Origin: Vreelandella rituensis
GTDB lineage: Bacteria > Pseudomonadota > Gammaproteobacteria > Pseudomonadales > Halomonadaceae
NCBI RefSeq assembly: GCF_003336665.1
Contig: NZ_QPIJ01000003.1
Coordinates: 62,001-126,000 of the forward strand
Length of the DNA: 64,000 nucleotides
Direction of reading: 5' to 3'
Shown here one piece after another: positions 63,879 to 64,000 of this stretch (the first letter of the stretch is position 1; every line of letters starts with the position of its first letter). Below the pieces are notes generated by a model that saw only the letters and a program-made list of their open reading frames with translations, made no database searches and was not told the DNA's origin. The position numbers and the translations under genes were made by a program.

Positions 63879-64000
63879 TGAGCAACGTTCCTGCTAATTT
63901 ACAGTATGCAAAAAGCCATGAATGGGTTCTTGACAACCAGGATGGCACCGTCACGGTCGGCATCACCGATCATGCTCAAGAGGCTTTGGGCGATGTGGTA
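63879..64000 (+). CDS. gcvH: Glycine cleavage system H protein (partial, 5' end)
   Basis: ATG 63879 follows AGGAAATTAAA. The first 40 residues ([17 protein letters not shown]..., then [15 protein letters not shown]) are the conserved start of H protein; the lipoylated lysine lies beyond the window edge. H protein carries the aminomethyl group between GcvP and GcvT. Confidence 0.93.

Overview
The window looks like chromosomal DNA of a moderately GC-rich gammaproteobacterium, most likely a halophile of the Halomonadaceae (Halomonas and relatives). The grounds are the chain ppiD-hupB-lon-clpX-clpP-tig followed by Pro/Arg/His/His tRNA genes, folD, glnS and cysS (a gammaproteobacterial arrangement), a complete OsmF/YehZYXW-type osmolyte uptake operon, TRAP transport, and ketone-body/hydroxybutyrate genes. 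The genus is an inference from gene content and protein style; no search was run.

Layout. 1-6.6 kb: two full-length, equally long (about 1391 bp) IS605-group elements that carry only tnpB stand in opposite orientation around a sulfur cassette (persulfide-dioxygenase-like MBL protein, DUF442/TIGR01244 sulfurtransferase-like protein, SulP transporter). The second copy has cut a pair of tiny membrane-protein ORFs. 6.7-12.2 kb: rRNA pseudouridine synthase, omega-amidase, RarD, a chemoreceptor and O-acetylhomoserine sulfhydrylase. 12.4-17.7 kb: a second SulP gene leading an operon for an Mla-type lipid transporter (STAS-MlaE, MlaF, MlaD, lipoprotein). 17.7-23.4 kb: TRAP transporter DctPQM divergent from 5-oxoprolinase pxpABC, with a palindrome between them. 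23.3-28.7 kb: branched-chain 2-oxoacid dehydrogenase E1alpha-E1beta-E2, followed 6 nt later by a Hanks-type protein kinase with an unassigned C-terminal half. 28.7-29.85 kb: a 28-residue membrane peptide between 35-bp direct repeats, a 5'-truncated third tnpB element whose guide-RNA end survives, and the 5' end of an IS4-type transposase fused to it. 29.9-33.7 kb: the osmF-yehYXW osmolyte ABC transporter.

33.8-50.1 kb is conserved core: cysS, glnS, divergent ppiB-lpxH, the ppiD/hupB/lon/clpXP/tig protein-quality block, four tRNA genes, then folD-luxS-mtnN (one-carbon and SAH/AI-2 metabolism). 50.2-53.6 kb: pyrC, then a small membrane protein with a RegB/RegA-type redox two-component system. 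53.6-57.9 kb: 3-hydroxybutyrate dehydrogenase, an orphan HybE-like protein, glutaredoxin 1, a DUF1338-like protein and succinyl-CoA:3-ketoacid CoA-transferase with a divergent LysR regulator. 57.9-64 kb: LysR, a YihG-type acyltransferase, an NlpD-like LysM lipoprotein, gcvT, an alanine/glycine:cation symporter, and the start of gcvH at the right edge.

The most unusual material is (a) the family of three TnpB/omegaRNA elements, each with a different guide, including one reduced to a guide-RNA locus; (b) the protein kinase coupled to the branched-chain dehydrogenase operon; (c) the tiny membrane peptide flanked by long direct repeats; and (d) the SulP-Mla operon.
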